Below are positions 17,331 to 26,443 of a stretch of 64,000 nucleotides of DNA, in pieces; positions within the stretch are counted from its first letter, which is position 1; each line of letters opens with the position of its first letter. Origin of the DNA: CAVTOA01 sp963736285 (GTDB taxonomy: Bacteria; Actinomycetota; Actinomycetes; Mycobacteriales; QHCE01); the NCBI GenBank assembly GCA_963736285.1, contig CAVTOA010000003.1:1054001-1118000 (forward strand), written 5' to 3'. The position numbers were made by a program, and so were the translations under genes. The notes under the pieces are model-generated. The model ran no database searches. It was given only the letters and a program-made list of their open reading frames with translations, and was not told the DNA's origin.

Positions 17331-18800
17331 ATGGCGGGCATGATTCGCATCGTCATCATTGGAGGCGGCCCAGCCGGCTATGAGGCTGCTCTCGTGGCGG
17401 CACGGCTGGGAGCTCAGGTCACGATTGTGGAGCGAGACGGGCTGGGTGGCTCGTGCGTGTTGTTCGACTGTGTACCGAGTAAAACTTTCATTGCTTCCGC
17501 CGACGCGGCCACCGTTTTTCGGCACAGCGATGCGGTGGGTGTGCGCACCTGTAAGCCCGAAGACGTGCGGGTTGACGCTGCGGCAGTGCATGGGCGGGTC
17601 CACTCGTTGGCACAGGCGCAGTCGCGCGACCTGCACACAGTGGTGGCTGAGGCCGGGGTGGAGATTGTGCACGGTGAGGCCAGGTTGGCCTCGGGCGCGG
17701 TAGGGCACCGGCAGCGGGTCGTGGTGACGGAATTTTTGGATCGTGCGGGCGTGTCGGATAGTGGCGTGGGCTCGACCGGCGCCTCGTCCAGGGCTAAGAA
17801 GCCGCCACGAAACATCGATGCACACGTCGTGCTGCTCGCCACCGGCAGCACGCCGAGGATCTTGCCGGATGCACAGCCAGACGGAGAACGCATCCTCACC
17901 TGGCGTCAGCTTTATAGCTTGCCCGAGTTGCCGCCTGAACTGGTCATCGTGGGTTCAGGCGTGACCGGCGCCGAGTTCGCCAGCGCCTACCAGGCGATGG
18001 GAACCCAGGTCACGCTGGTGTCGAGCCGGGACAGAGTGATGCCGCACGAAGATTCCGACGCGGCGGCGTTGATCGAGCGGGTGTTTGCCCGGCACGGCAT
18101 GCGGATCATCAAAAATGCCCGGGCTCAGTCGGTGCGGCGAGTAGGTCTTGGGGTAGAGGTCGACCTTGCCGATGGCAGCACGGTTCGCGGCAGCCATGCG
18201 TTGATGACGGTCGGCTCGGTACCCAACACCACCGGCTTAGGGCTTGAAGAAGCCAGTGTGGAACTGGGGCGCGGTGGTCACATTGGGGTCGACCGGGTGT
18301 CCCGCACCTCCGTACCCAACGTTTACGCGGCCGGCGACTGCACCGGCGTGATGGCGCTGGCTTCGGCGGCCGCCATGCAAGGGCGCATCGCCATGTTGCA
18401 CGCGCTTGGCGAGGCCGTGTCGCCGCTCAAACTGCACACGGTGGCGTCCAATGTTTTTACGAATCCGGAGCTGGCGTCTGTCGGGGTAGGACAGGCCACA
18501 GTGGACGCTGGTTTGATGGAAGCCCGCTCGGTAATGCTGCCACTGGCCACCAATCCACGAGCAAAAATGTCGGAATTGCGGGATGGTTTCGTCAAACTGT
18601 TTTGCCGCCCCGCAACCGAACTGGTGATCGGTGGGGTAGTGGTGGCGCCCCGCGCCAGCGAACTCATCCTGCCGATCGCGATGGCGGTGCAGAACAAGCT
18701 GACGGTCGAGCAGGTGGCACAAGCAATCGCCATCTACCCGTCGCTCTCCGGCACCATCACCGAGGCCGCTCGCCAGCTGATCGACTACCGTGCGGAGTGA
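17331..18800 (+). CDS. lpdA: NAD(P)H dehydrogenase (quinone)/dihydrolipoamide dehydrogenase-like flavoprotein
   Basis: 489-aa class I pyridine-nucleotide disulfide oxidoreductase. The FAD motif is IVIIGGGPAGYEAA (about 5-18), the NAD(P) motif VIVGSGVTGAEFASAY, and the second FAD motif NVYAAGDCTG. It aligns along its length with mycobacterial LpdA. Unlike that protein, which as I recall lacks the first Cys, it keeps a full redox pair: GGSCVLFDCVPSK (C-x4-C). The C-terminal His-Glu pair of true lipoamide dehydrogenases is not there (IYPSLSGTITEAA). ATG 17331 or 17340 could be the start. A quinone reductase role is likely, but disulfide chemistry is possible. Confidence 0.9.
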   Translation: MAGMIRIVIIGGGPAGYEAALVAARLGAQVTIVERDGLGGSCVLFDCVPSKTFIASADAATVFRHSDAVGVRTCKPEDVRVDAAAVHGRVHSLAQAQSRDLHTVVAEAGVEIVHGEARLASGAVGHRQRVVVTEFLDRAGVSDSGVGSTGASSRAKKPPRNIDAHVVLLATGSTPRILPDAQPDGERILTWRQLYSLPELPPELVIVGSGVTGAEFASAYQAMGTQVTLVSSRDRVMPHEDSDAAALIERVFARHGMRIIKNARAQSVRRVGLGVEVDLADGSTVRGSHALMTVGSVPNTTGLGLEEASVELGRGGHIGVDRVSRTSVPNVYAAGDCTGVMALASAAAMQGRIAMLHALGEAVSPLKLHTVASNVFTNPELASVGVGQATVDAGLMEARSVMLPLATNPRAKMSELRDGFVKLFCRPATELVIGGVVVAPRASELILPIAMAVQNKLTVEQVAQAIAIYPSLSGTITEAARQLIDYRAE

Positions 18801-19677
18801 GGGTGCCGCGCTCTGGGTACGGCCAGTGTGGTCGAGCGAATGCGCCTGTGATCGCATCTCTGAGAGACGCAGCTTGAGCCCGGAGTAGAGCGTCTAAGCT
18901 GAGAGTAGTGGTGCCAATCTCGTAAAAAAGGTCATTAACCGGTGAGCTGTCTCGGCCCGCAATGAGATCCTGCACCACGGTTGGTGACACGCTGGCTGCT
19001 GCGGTGAGTTCACCGATGAATTTGTCCGCGTCGGTAGCGACATTAAGGCCACCGCATTTATTGGCCCTTTTTTCTCCTAGAGGGACGTTTTCGTTACTTT
19101 CGTAATCGATGATGTGTTCAAGCTCTGCGTCTGTAAACTTCTTAAATTGCACTGTTGTGTAGGAAACTTTTGCGCGAATAGAGTCGACGCGTATCTTTCT
19201 GTTGTGATCCATGCTTATCGCGATGACTACATGTCCGGTATATACGCCTCCCCGCTTCCCACCGCGTTCTTTGAGCCGTTCAAGGGTCTCCTCGATGCTT
19301 TCCGGTTTGGATAAGTCTTCTCCCTTGAAGGTGGCAATGTTATCGCGACCAAGAACATAAATTGTTTCACCTGGCTGCATTTCTAATTTTGTTTCCTCGC
19401 CACCGCGCTCCTCATTCGATAAACGAATCTTTTCGACCGCCGCCGCGGCTTTCTTATATGCGAGGCATTTACATAAGATGTCTGTGCATGGTCGCTTGCG
19501 AATACGGGACTTTATATATTTTTCGTAAGCGCGCTCGTCCTTATTACTGACACCAGAATCGACAACCTCCAGATCGGGAAAGTACCTTCTCAAGATCTTT
19601 ATGCCGACCGGGCTGGTTGAGGCGACAACCAATCGGACCGGCGGTGTCTCTTTAGATGCGAGTGCTGTGGTTGTCAC
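18757..19677 (-). CDS. Divergent Maf-like nucleotide pyrophosphatase homologue
   Basis: 306 aa. The order of motifs follows Maf house-cleaning enzymes: RLVVASTSPVGIKILRRYFP at the N-terminus (family: LASxSPRRxELL), CLAYKKAAAAV, YVLGRDNIATFKGEDLSKP (family: GADT...G...GKP), GGVYTGHVVI, VQFKKFTDAELEHII and a C-terminal NDLFYEIGTTTLSLDALL. Deviations are clear: the first Arg of SPRR is Val, GADT is GRDN, and there are insertions around residues 45-60 and 80-100. Codons are more A/T-rich than those of neighbours. Its end overlaps the convergent lpdA by 44 bp. It lies 127 bp downstream of the NUDT9-like gene, probably in one operon. The activity is unproven. Confidence 0.65.
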   Translation of the reverse strand: MTTTALASKETPPVRLVVASTSPVGIKILRRYFPDLEVVDSGVSNKDERAYEKYIKSRIRKRPCTDILCKCLAYKKAAAAVEKIRLSNEERGGEETKLEMQPGETIYVLGRDNIATFKGEDLSKPESIEETLERLKERGGKRGGVYTGHVVIAISMDHNRKIRVDSIRAKVSYTTVQFKKFTDAELEHIIDYESNENVPLGEKRANKCGGLNVATDADKFIGELTAAASVSPTVVQDLIAGRDSSPVNDLFYEIGTTTLSLDALLRAQAASLRDAITGAFARPHWPYPERGTLTPHGSRSAGERPR

Positions 19678-19803
19678 AGGCGCTCATTGTTCCGTTGTGG
19701 AGGGTTGCTGTGGGCCGGGGGAAGGATTTTGTGAGCTACGTTGCTCGGCATTACTGATGTCTCTTTGCATTCGGTTGAGCCACGTCGGCAATGACCTGGT
19801 CTC

Positions 19804-20991
19804 TTATTGACGCCTTGATTCTGGCGCTGGTTGATGTGACCCGCACATCTTCCTGGTTAATGGGACGCATCCGCGAGGGTGTGGGTGGTTAGCACTGCGG
19901 TTGTGCGAGTTTCCTGGACCGTTCAGGACTGCCTGTGGCCGGCTACGGGGCCTGAGTTGCTCAGTGCTGGCGGGAATCTTGTATTGAAAGTGGGGGTCGA
20001 CCTCTCTTTTCTCTGTACTGCAATCTAGTGGAAGCGATCCGTCTCGCAGATGCTTTGGAATCCCCTCGAATATGGCGAACAATGCCATGGGTCCATGATC
20101 GGAATGCAGATTCTTTAGTATTCGCGGTGTGGCGGCGCGGAATCGAACATTCCACGACTCTTCAAATATCGTTTTAGACTTTTCGGGACACTTCTTTGCA
20201 TCGCGGATCATACGTTCTACCTCCCTGACGTGCTCGGGAGTGGTGAGAATTACGCATTTGCATGCGCATTGAAACCATGAATTGTTGCTCGTGCGGGGGT
20301 CCAAGCGAGACCGGCCAGCATAAATAATTGGTGCTTTTCCGAGATCAAAGTAGTTTTCCGCTATTCCGGTCTCCTCACACAGTTCTTTGTGTGCTGTCTG
20401 AGTAATGGTGTGACCAGCATCAATCATTCCGCCCGGTATAGACCACCCCTTTCCAGGTGGGCAGTCTTTCCGATCGACCAAGAGAATGCGGTTATATACC
20501 GCGTCATAAACCAGAATGCCGACTGCTGAATTTGGGCCCCATTTTTCATTGGTGAGCCTTCCGTTAAGCCCCGTCTCTACGTCGTTGAGTGGCCTGCCCC
20601 ACTTGTCAAAAAGAAGCTCCACATTTTCGAAATCGGGATCCAAGACCATTTTCGGCCGCTCGAATTCGGGAACTGACTGTGCCCCCAGCGGCCACGGTGC
20701 GTCTAGATATGGCCTAGGTCTACGCAGCGCTGTTCGTGCCAGCCACAACCGAAACTGAGGGTTAGGCAACCGGTTAATGAGCCTTCTGCCGCGAACGTGA
20801 GAGCGTACGAATGGCTCGAGGCCATGTTGCTCGGCATGGTCGGCTACGTATTTGTCCACTGCGCACCCGACGTCTCGCGTGAGCCCCAACACTTGGTAAT
20901 ACGGAGCGAGGTACGCGGAATGAGGCGCCCCGCGAATCAACTCGAGTTCATCGTCAGAAACAACAATTGACGACTGGGCTGTGGTGGACAT
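19804..20991 (-). CDS. NUDT9-like ADP-ribose pyrophosphatase (Nudix)
   Basis: 395 aa. The middle has features of the NUDT9 subgroup of ADP-ribose hydrolases: KWGRPLNDVETGLNGR, EKWGPNSAVG, VDRKDCPPGKGWSIPGGMID and, after the Nudix box, DPRTSNNSWFQ, which corresponds to DPRNTDNAW in NUDT9. The Nudix box itself (GMIDAGHTITQTAHKELCEE) has KELCEE in place of REUxEE and His where the first Glu is expected. The first 100 aa are unassigned, and the last 80 are Pro/Arg/Ser-rich. ATG 20991 starts divergently from birA (95 bp apart). It shares strand and composition with the Maf-like gene, suggesting a two-gene cassette, possibly acquired. Confidence 0.75.
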   Translation of the reverse strand: MSTTAQSSIVVSDDELELIRGAPHSAYLAPYYQVLGLTRDVGCAVDKYVADHAEQHGLEPFVRSHVRGRRLINRLPNPQFRLWLARTALRRPRPYLDAPWPLGAQSVPEFERPKMVLDPDFENVELLFDKWGRPLNDVETGLNGRLTNEKWGPNSAVGILVYDAVYNRILLVDRKDCPPGKGWSIPGGMIDAGHTITQTAHKELCEETGIAENYFDLGKAPIIYAGRSRLDPRTSNNSWFQCACKCVILTTPEHVREVERMIRDAKKCPEKSKTIFEESWNVRFRAATPRILKNLHSDHGPMALFAIFEGIPKHLRDGSLPLDCSTEKREVDPHFQYKIPASTEQLRPRSRPQAVLNGPGNSHNRSANHPHPRGCVPLTRKMCGSHQPAPESRRQ

Positions 20992-21086
20992 CGATGTAGT
21001 CCTGTCTAGACACTCTGGTCACGTCTTTGGGTTAGGTGGTCATCATGTTGATTAAAAGGGAAGCTGCTGCTGGATAAGCTCCTCTC

Positions 21087-21935
21087 ATGAGCATTCCGTG
21101 GACTCGGCTGGATCGACCGCCGCTTCGGCGCAATGAACTGGAGCGTGCACTGATCGTCCCGAATGGACTGTGGAGTGCGATCGACATTCGGGATCAAACG
21201 AGGTCCACCAATCGTGATATCGCCGAAGCGGCGCGAGCGGGAGCCGCTGAGGGGCTAATAGTCACTGCGGATGACCAGACAGCCGGTCGCGGGCGACACG
21301 ACCGGCAATGGGTGTCGCCGCCGCGGTCCGGGATCGCGGTCAGTGTGCTGCTGCGGCCTGGAGATGCCGTCCTAGAGCGAGATTGGGGCGAGGTCCCTAA
21401 AACCTGCTGGGCTTGGCTCCCGTTGCTGGTAGGGGTAGCGGTGGCTCGATCAGTGGCACACCTTGGTCATATCGAGGCGCGACTCAAATGGCCCAATGAC
21501 CTCCTTCTCGGCCCCGAGCTACACAAGGCCGCTGGCGTGCTGACCGAAGCGGTGGACAGCAGCGCGGTGACTGTCGGGATTGGACTTAACGTCACTAATG
21601 CCGCAGCGGAGCTGCCCCGCCCCGATGCCACCTCACTGCTTAAAGAAGGCGCCTCCTGCACCGATCGTTCGCCGCTGCTACTCGCCATGCTGCGGGCGAT
21701 CGCGGACGACTACACGGTCTGGCGAGAGCACGGTGGCGATGCCGAGGCCGCAGGGCTACGAGAGGCCTATCGACAGTCGTGCGCCACGCTCGGGCGTGAC
21801 GTCCGCGTGCAACGCTCGCACGGTGCACCTCTGCTGGGCGAGGCAGTGGACGTCGACGGCACGGGCCGGCTTGTCGTCGCTACCGATGCTGGCCAGGTTC
21901 CCGTCGCCGCTGGCGACGTCGTACACGTGCGGTAA
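21087..21935 (+). CDS. birA: Biotin--[acetyl-CoA-carboxylase] ligase
   Basis: 282-aa class I biotin protein ligase that attaches biotin to carboxylase carrier domains. It has the adenylate/biotin loop GRGRHDRQW (about 70-78), the KWPNDLLL motif near 132-139, AGVLTEA, and a C-terminal SH3-like domain ending GQVPVAAGDVVHVR. No N-terminal HTH repressor domain is present, as usual in actinomycetes. The gene ends 24 bp before the first copy of the 57-bp hairpin repeat, which probably terminates it. Acetyl-CoA carboxylase genes, common neighbours elsewhere, are not in this window. Confidence 0.95.
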   Translation: MSIPWTRLDRPPLRRNELERALIVPNGLWSAIDIRDQTRSTNRDIAEAARAGAAEGLIVTADDQTAGRGRHDRQWVSPPRSGIAVSVLLRPGDAVLERDWGEVPKTCWAWLPLLVGVAVARSVAHLGHIEARLKWPNDLLLGPELHKAAGVLTEAVDSSAVTVGIGLNVTNAAAELPRPDATSLLKEGASCTDRSPLLLAMLRAIADDYTVWREHGGDAEAAGLREAYRQSCATLGRDVRVQRSHGAPLLGEAVDVDGTGRLVVATDAGQVPVAAGDVVHVR

Positions 21936-21958
21936 CGAGCCCGACAAGCCCTTCCCAG

Positions 21959-22015
21959 TTTTTTGCGGATTGCCCGCAATTTTGGCACAAAATAGTGCGG
22001 GCAATCCGCAAAAAA
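21959..22015. terminator. 57-bp palindromic repeat, copy 1 (bidirectional terminator-like)
   Basis: T6-tract, then gcggattgcccgca, a short inner stem (attttg/caaaat), the complementary arm and an A6-tract. It can fold as a stem of about 20 bp with T-runs on both strands, between convergent birA and korB. Almost identical to 25057-25112. Confidence 0.8.
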
Positions 22016-22060
22016 GCAGCGATGGCGAGGGCAGGCGCACGGCTCAGGAACAGCGCGTTG

Positions 22061-23083
22061 TTACTCGGAGACCTGCCAGGTGTCGGCGCTGCGAAAGAGC
22101 TGCGCGAGATCCGGCTGATGACTGGCGCGAGCGTCGGCGAGCTGCGCCGCCATGAGTCGGTCGTAGGTGGGGCGCACCACAGAACGGAAAACCCCCATTG
22201 CTGTGACCGGCATGCCGCCCGCCCGCAAGCTGCTTGACTCCACACGCGACAGTGCGAATGCGTAGGACGGGTCAGCGGCATGTGCGTCGTGCACCACTAG
22301 CGAGCTCGTGTCCACACCGGGGTCGGCGAGCTCGACGATCTCGAGCGCACCCGTGTGGGTATTACGAGTCACGCCTCGGTCGCCGTGCGCCCCAAATCGC
22401 AGTGGTTGACCGTGCTCCAGCCGCAAGGTCACCTCGTCGCGAGTCTCCGGATTTTTTAATAGGTCGAATGCGCCGTCGTTGAAGATGTTGCAATTCTGGT
22501 AGATCTCCACCAGCGCCGTTCCCTCGTGCGCAGCGGCTTCGCGCAGCACTGAGGTAAGAAGTTTGCGGTCGGAGTCGATGGCTCGAGCAACAAAGCTCGC
22601 CTCTGCCCCAAGCGCGAGCGAGACCGGGTAGAAAGGCGCATCCAATGAGCCGAGTGGAGTCGACTTAGTGACCTTCCCCAGCTCCGAAGTGGGTGAGTAT
22701 TGGCCTTTGGTCAAACCGTAAATCTGGTTGTTGAACAGCAGAATTTTCAGATTGACGTTGCGCCGCAGCGCGTGAATGAGATGGTTGCCGCCGATTGAGA
22801 GCGCGTCGCCGTCTCCCGTAACTACCCAGACGGACAGATCCGGACGGCTGGCGGCCAGGCCAGTGGCGATCGCCGGTGCCCGGCCATGGATCGAGTGCAT
22901 GCCGTAGGTGTTGAGGTAATACGGAAACCGAGACGAGCATCCAATGCCGGAGACGAACACGATGTTCTCGCGCCGCAGCCCCAGCTCAGGGAGAAACCCC
23001 TGCACCGCCGCGAGGATGGCGTAGTCGCCGCACCCTGGGCACCAGCGGACTTCCTGGTCGCTTTTGAACTCGGCGGCAGTCAT
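22061..23083 (-). CDS. korB: 2-oxoacid:ferredoxin oxidoreductase, beta subunit
   Basis: 340-aa thiamine-diphosphate subunit of 2-oxoglutarate:ferredoxin oxidoreductase. It carries WCPGCGDYAIL near the N-terminus, GIGCSSRFPYY (iron-sulfur/TPP area), HGRAPAIATG, and the TPP motif GDGDALSIGGNHLIHALRRN. It decarboxylates a 2-oxoacid and, with KorA, reduces ferredoxin while making an acyl-CoA. Its ATG overlaps the korA stop by 4 nt (ATGA), so the two are translationally coupled. The frame is intact. Confidence 0.94.
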   Translation of the reverse strand: MTAAEFKSDQEVRWCPGCGDYAILAAVQGFLPELGLRRENIVFVSGIGCSSRFPYYLNTYGMHSIHGRAPAIATGLAASRPDLSVWVVTGDGDALSIGGNHLIHALRRNVNLKILLFNNQIYGLTKGQYSPTSELGKVTKSTPLGSLDAPFYPVSLALGAEASFVARAIDSDRKLLTSVLREAAAHEGTALVEIYQNCNIFNDGAFDLLKNPETRDEVTLRLEHGQPLRFGAHGDRGVTRNTHTGALEIVELADPGVDTSSLVVHDAHAADPSYAFALSRVESSSLRAGGMPVTAMGVFRSVVRPTYDRLMAAQLADARASHQPDLAQLFRSADTWQVSE

Positions 23084-24964
23084 CGACGCACCTCGTGGCT
23101 CTCAACGTCAGTATTGGTAATCGCTTCGACGATTTCGTGAGTAGCAAACGGCAAACCCCGCACTTTGGACAGTGTCTCTACCTCGATGCGGTAGCGGGCC
23201 TGAAGCAGTGTGGCGAGCTGGCCAAGGTTCATTTCTGGCACCACTATTCGACGGTATTGCGCCAAGATCTCGCCGAGGTTTGCCGGGAACGGGTTCAGGT
23301 GCCGCAGATGTGCCTGAGCCACCGGATGCCCGGCGGTACGGAGTTCGGCGCAGGCGGCTGCGATCGGCCCGTATGTCGAACCCCAGCCGAGCAGCAGCAC
23401 CGAAGCCTCGCCGCTGGGGTCCTCCACCGTCAGCTTGGGGATGTCCTGCACAATGCCGTCTATTTTGGACGCACGCAGCCGGACCATATGTTCATGGTTG
23501 GCCGGATCGTACGAGATGTTGCCGGAGCCGTCAGCTTTCTCTATCCCGCCAATGCGATGCTCCAACGCGGCGTGTCCCCGGAATAGCCCAGGCGCGGGCG
23601 AGCGTGTGTGGGTCACGCAGATAGGGCCAAAAGTCTGCGGTCCCGTCCGCACGTTGATGATTGGGCTCGTGGGCAAATGCCGGGTCGAGCTTGGGCAACG
23701 AATCGACGGCCGGAATGAGCCATGGTTCTGAGCCATTGGCCAGATATCCGTCGGAGAGCAGAATGACCGGGGTGCGGTAGCGGAGCGCGATTCGTGCGGC
23801 TTCCAGCGCGGCCGAGAAACAATCCGCCGGAGAACGCGGAGCGATGATCGGCACGGGCGTTTCGCTGGGCCGCCCAAACATGGCCTGCAATAGGTCGGCT
23901 TGTTCCGTCTTGGTCGGCATGCCGGTGGAGGGCCCGGCCCGCTGCACATCTATCACGACCAGCGGTAACTCCAGCGAGACACCGAGCCCGACCGTCTCCA
24001 TCTTCAGCGCCAATCCCGGCCCGGAGCTACTAGAGACTCCGAGCGCGCCGCCGTAGCTGGCACCCAATGCGGCGCCGACGGCGGCGATCTCGTCCTCAGC
24101 CTGGAAGGTCATCACACCAAAGTGTTTGTGTTTGGCCAGCTCGTGCAGGATGTCGCTGGCTGGCGTGATGGGGTAGGCGCCGAGAAACAGCGACAGTCCA
24201 CTACGGACAGATGACGCGACGAGCCCATAGGCCAAGGCAGTGTTCCCGGTGATATTGCGGTACTCCCCAGCAGGCATGGGAGCAGGCGCCACCTCGTAGG
24301 AAACCGCAAATGACTCGGTAGTCTCGCCGTAATTCCACCCAGCACGAAATGCCGCGACGTTGGCGGTGGCGAGGCCAGGATTTTTCGCGAATTTCTTTTC
24401 CAGAAAACGAATCGTTCCCTCAGTGGGGCGATGGTAGAGCCAAGACAAGAGCCCGAGCGCAAACATGTTGTTGGCACGGTGGATCTCTTTCTTACCGAGG
24501 TCGAACGGGGTCAGTGCCTCGCTGGTCAAAGTGGTGAGTGCCACTGGATGAACGTGATACGAGCTCAGTGAATCGTTGGCGAGCGGGTTATCGGGGTAGC
24601 CGGCTTTGGTGACGTTTCGTTTGCTGAATTCGTCCGTATTGACGATGAGCGTGCCACCAGGAGCGAGGTCATCGATGTGTGCCTTGAGCGCTGCCGGGTT
24701 CATCGCCACCAGCACGTCCGGGCGGTCGCCGGGGGTGGTGATGTCGTGATCTGCGAATTGGAGCTGGAAGCTGGAGACGCCGGGCAGGGTGCCGGCAGGG
24801 GCGCGGATCTCGGCGGGAAAGTTGGGCAGCGTGGCGAGGTCGTTGCCGAACGCGGCGGTCTCGGCGGTGAAGCGGTCGCCAGCGAGTTGCATTCCATCGC
24901 CGGAGTCGCCGGCGAAGCGAATCACCACTCGCGGTAGCCGCGTGATTTTTCCGTCTGGTGCCAC
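23080..24964 (-). CDS. korA: 2-oxoacid:ferredoxin oxidoreductase, alpha (gamma-alpha fused) subunit, one frameshift
   Basis: Starts at GTG 24964 (VAPDGKIT) with the gamma domain (FAGDSGDGMQLAGDRF, NFPAEIRAPAGTLPGVSSFQ) followed by the alpha domain (GAYPITPASDILHELAKH, FQAEDEIAA, SSSGPGLALKMETVGLG, QRAGPSTGMPTKTEQADLLQ). The last 150 residues (LEHRIGGIEKADGSGNISYD to the end) are in another frame. Removing one G from a GGGG run near 23579 restores IPGHAALEHRIGG and a 627-aa protein. The gene precedes korB and is divergent from nuoA, with the second hairpin repeat between them. Together with the short nuo cluster this suggests ferredoxin-driven respiration. Confidence 0.88.
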
Positions 24965-25056
24965 GGGGCTCAATCTACGTCGCGATAAGCCATGCGTCTT
25001 CCGGCAAAATGGGAAGACTGGTCGGTTCAGGCCGCACCCATTACCCATCACGTTGC

Positions 25057-25112
25057 TTTTTTGCGGATTGCCCGCAATTTTGGCACAAAATATTGCGGGC
25101 AATCCGCAAAAA
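25057..25112. repeat. 56-bp palindromic repeat, copy 2, between divergent korA and nuoA
   Basis: Identical to the copy at 21959-22015 except for one base (atattgcggg instead of atagtgcggg) and A-run length. Its location upstream of two divergent genes is odd for a terminator: it would lie in or near both leaders. It may act as an attenuator or be a small mobile palindromic element. Confidence 0.8.
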
Positions 25113-25143
25113 GTGGTGGCTAGACCTCGGATAGGCTCGCGTC

Positions 25144-25515
25144 GTGCACTCGTACCTAGGGCAATACGCCAGCTTGGGGCTTTTGCTGCTGGCCGGCGTC
25201 GCCTTTCTGGCGTTCGCTTTTGCGGCGAACAGGCTGCTGCGCCCCAGTGCACCCAGTCCAGAAAAGACCAGTACTTATGAGTGCGGCGTCGACCCGGTGC
25301 CCGGCGATTGGGCACATAGCCACATTCGCTATTTCATCTATGCCTATTTCTATGTGCTATTCGCTGTCGAAGCGGTATTCGTTTTTCCCTGGGCGGCGGT
25401 ATTCAGTAAACCTGGTTTTGCGGGGAGTACGGCTGTGGAGATGGGTGTTTTTGCTGGCGTAGTGGCGTTGGGGCTGCTCTATGGCTGGCGCAAGGGCGTG
25501 TTGCGTTGGGTGTAA
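25144..25515 (+). CDS. nuoA: NADH-quinone oxidoreductase subunit A
   Basis: 123-aa membrane subunit with three hydrophobic segments (about 10-30, 62-84, 95-115). It has the conserved loop YECGVDPVPGDWAHSHIRYF, including the single conserved Cys, and a C-terminal LYGWRKGVLRWV. It is the first gene of the short nuo cluster, starting at GTG 25144, and its frame is intact. Membrane arm, near the junction to the hydrophilic arm. Confidence 0.93.
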   Translation: MHSYLGQYASLGLLLLAGVAFLAFAFAANRLLRPSAPSPEKTSTYECGVDPVPGDWAHSHIRYFIYAYFYVLFAVEAVFVFPWAAVFSKPGFAGSTAVEMGVFAGVVALGLLYGWRKGVLRWV

Positions 25516-25580
25516 GCGCGGCTGCTGCGGCGGCCTTGGCGGAAACCGGTCCGGACCGCGCTCTAAGTTAGGCTCCTGGC

Positions 25581-26140
25581 ATGTTGCCGAACCCGATCAA
25601 GTTCATGCTCAACTGGGGGCGACGCTATTCGTTATGGGTCTTCAATTTCGGGCTCGCTTGCTGCGCTATTGAGTTCATCTCCGCTTCCATGGCGCGGCAT
25701 GACTTTCATTCGTTTGGGCGTCATTCCGTTTGCCGCACGGTCCACGTCAAGCGGACTTGATGGTGGTATCGGGCACCGTCACCGACAAAATGGCACCGGC
25801 CATCAAACGGCTCTACGACCAAATGCCGGAGCCTAAATACGTCATTTCGTTTGGCTCCTGCTCCAATTGCGGCGGCCCGTATTGGGACTCTTACTCGGTG
25901 ACCAAAGGTGTCGACCAGCTCATTCCCGTCGATGTGTACGTACCGGGTTGTCCGCCACGGCCGGAGGCGCTGCTGCAGGGAATCATTCGGCTGCAAGACA
26001 AAATCGCTGCTGAACAGGTGGGCTTGCGTGGAGCGCGGAGCTCCGGTGCGCAGACTTCGGGCTCGTCGGCTGAACCGTCCCATGTGGACTCAAGATCGGC
26101 CGCATCTTTCGCGGCGCCGTTGGTCCGTCCACCGCAGTGA
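25581..26140 (+). CDS. nuoB: NADH-quinone oxidoreductase subunit B, two frameshifts
   Basis: Carries the terminal [4Fe-4S] cluster N2. The first frame from ATG 25581 gives FGLACCAIEFISASMARHDF. Two single-base insertions (near 25700 and 25729) must be removed to read IRLGVIPFAHGPRQADLMVV. The rest is open and shows FGSCSNCGGPYWDSYSV and YVPGCPPRPEALLQG. All four cluster Cys are present. The corrected product is 185 aa with a basic, Ser-rich tail. Two indels within 30 bp are unusual; either local sequence error or inactivation. Confidence 0.85.
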
Positions 26141-26443
26141 ACGCGACGTTTACACGGATTGAGGCGTTTAGGCTGGTGGGGCTTTAAGAAGCGAGAAGGC
26201 TTGGATTGGCGCGTACCGAATCCGAGCCTTGCCAGCTGTTAGATGCTTAGCGGAAGCGGTTGAGTACATCGAACAAGGGGGCGTGTTCCCAGCCTGGGTG
26301 ACGTAAATCTCTTCCACGGTTTTGCGGATCGAAGGGGCATTCGCCCTGTCATAACGGAAAATCGCGAGGTCAAGCATGTACATCGTCCTCCCTGCGAGAC
26401 CACCGGCGATCCCGAACAAGGCGATGCGGCTTAGGATTTCCCA
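26141..26443. other. Gap between nuoB and nuoC
   Basis: 303 bp without a supportable gene, unusual because the other genes of this cluster mostly overlap or nearly touch. A short minus-strand ORF fragment here has no recognisable content. It may be the remnant of a lost gene. Confidence 0.45.
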
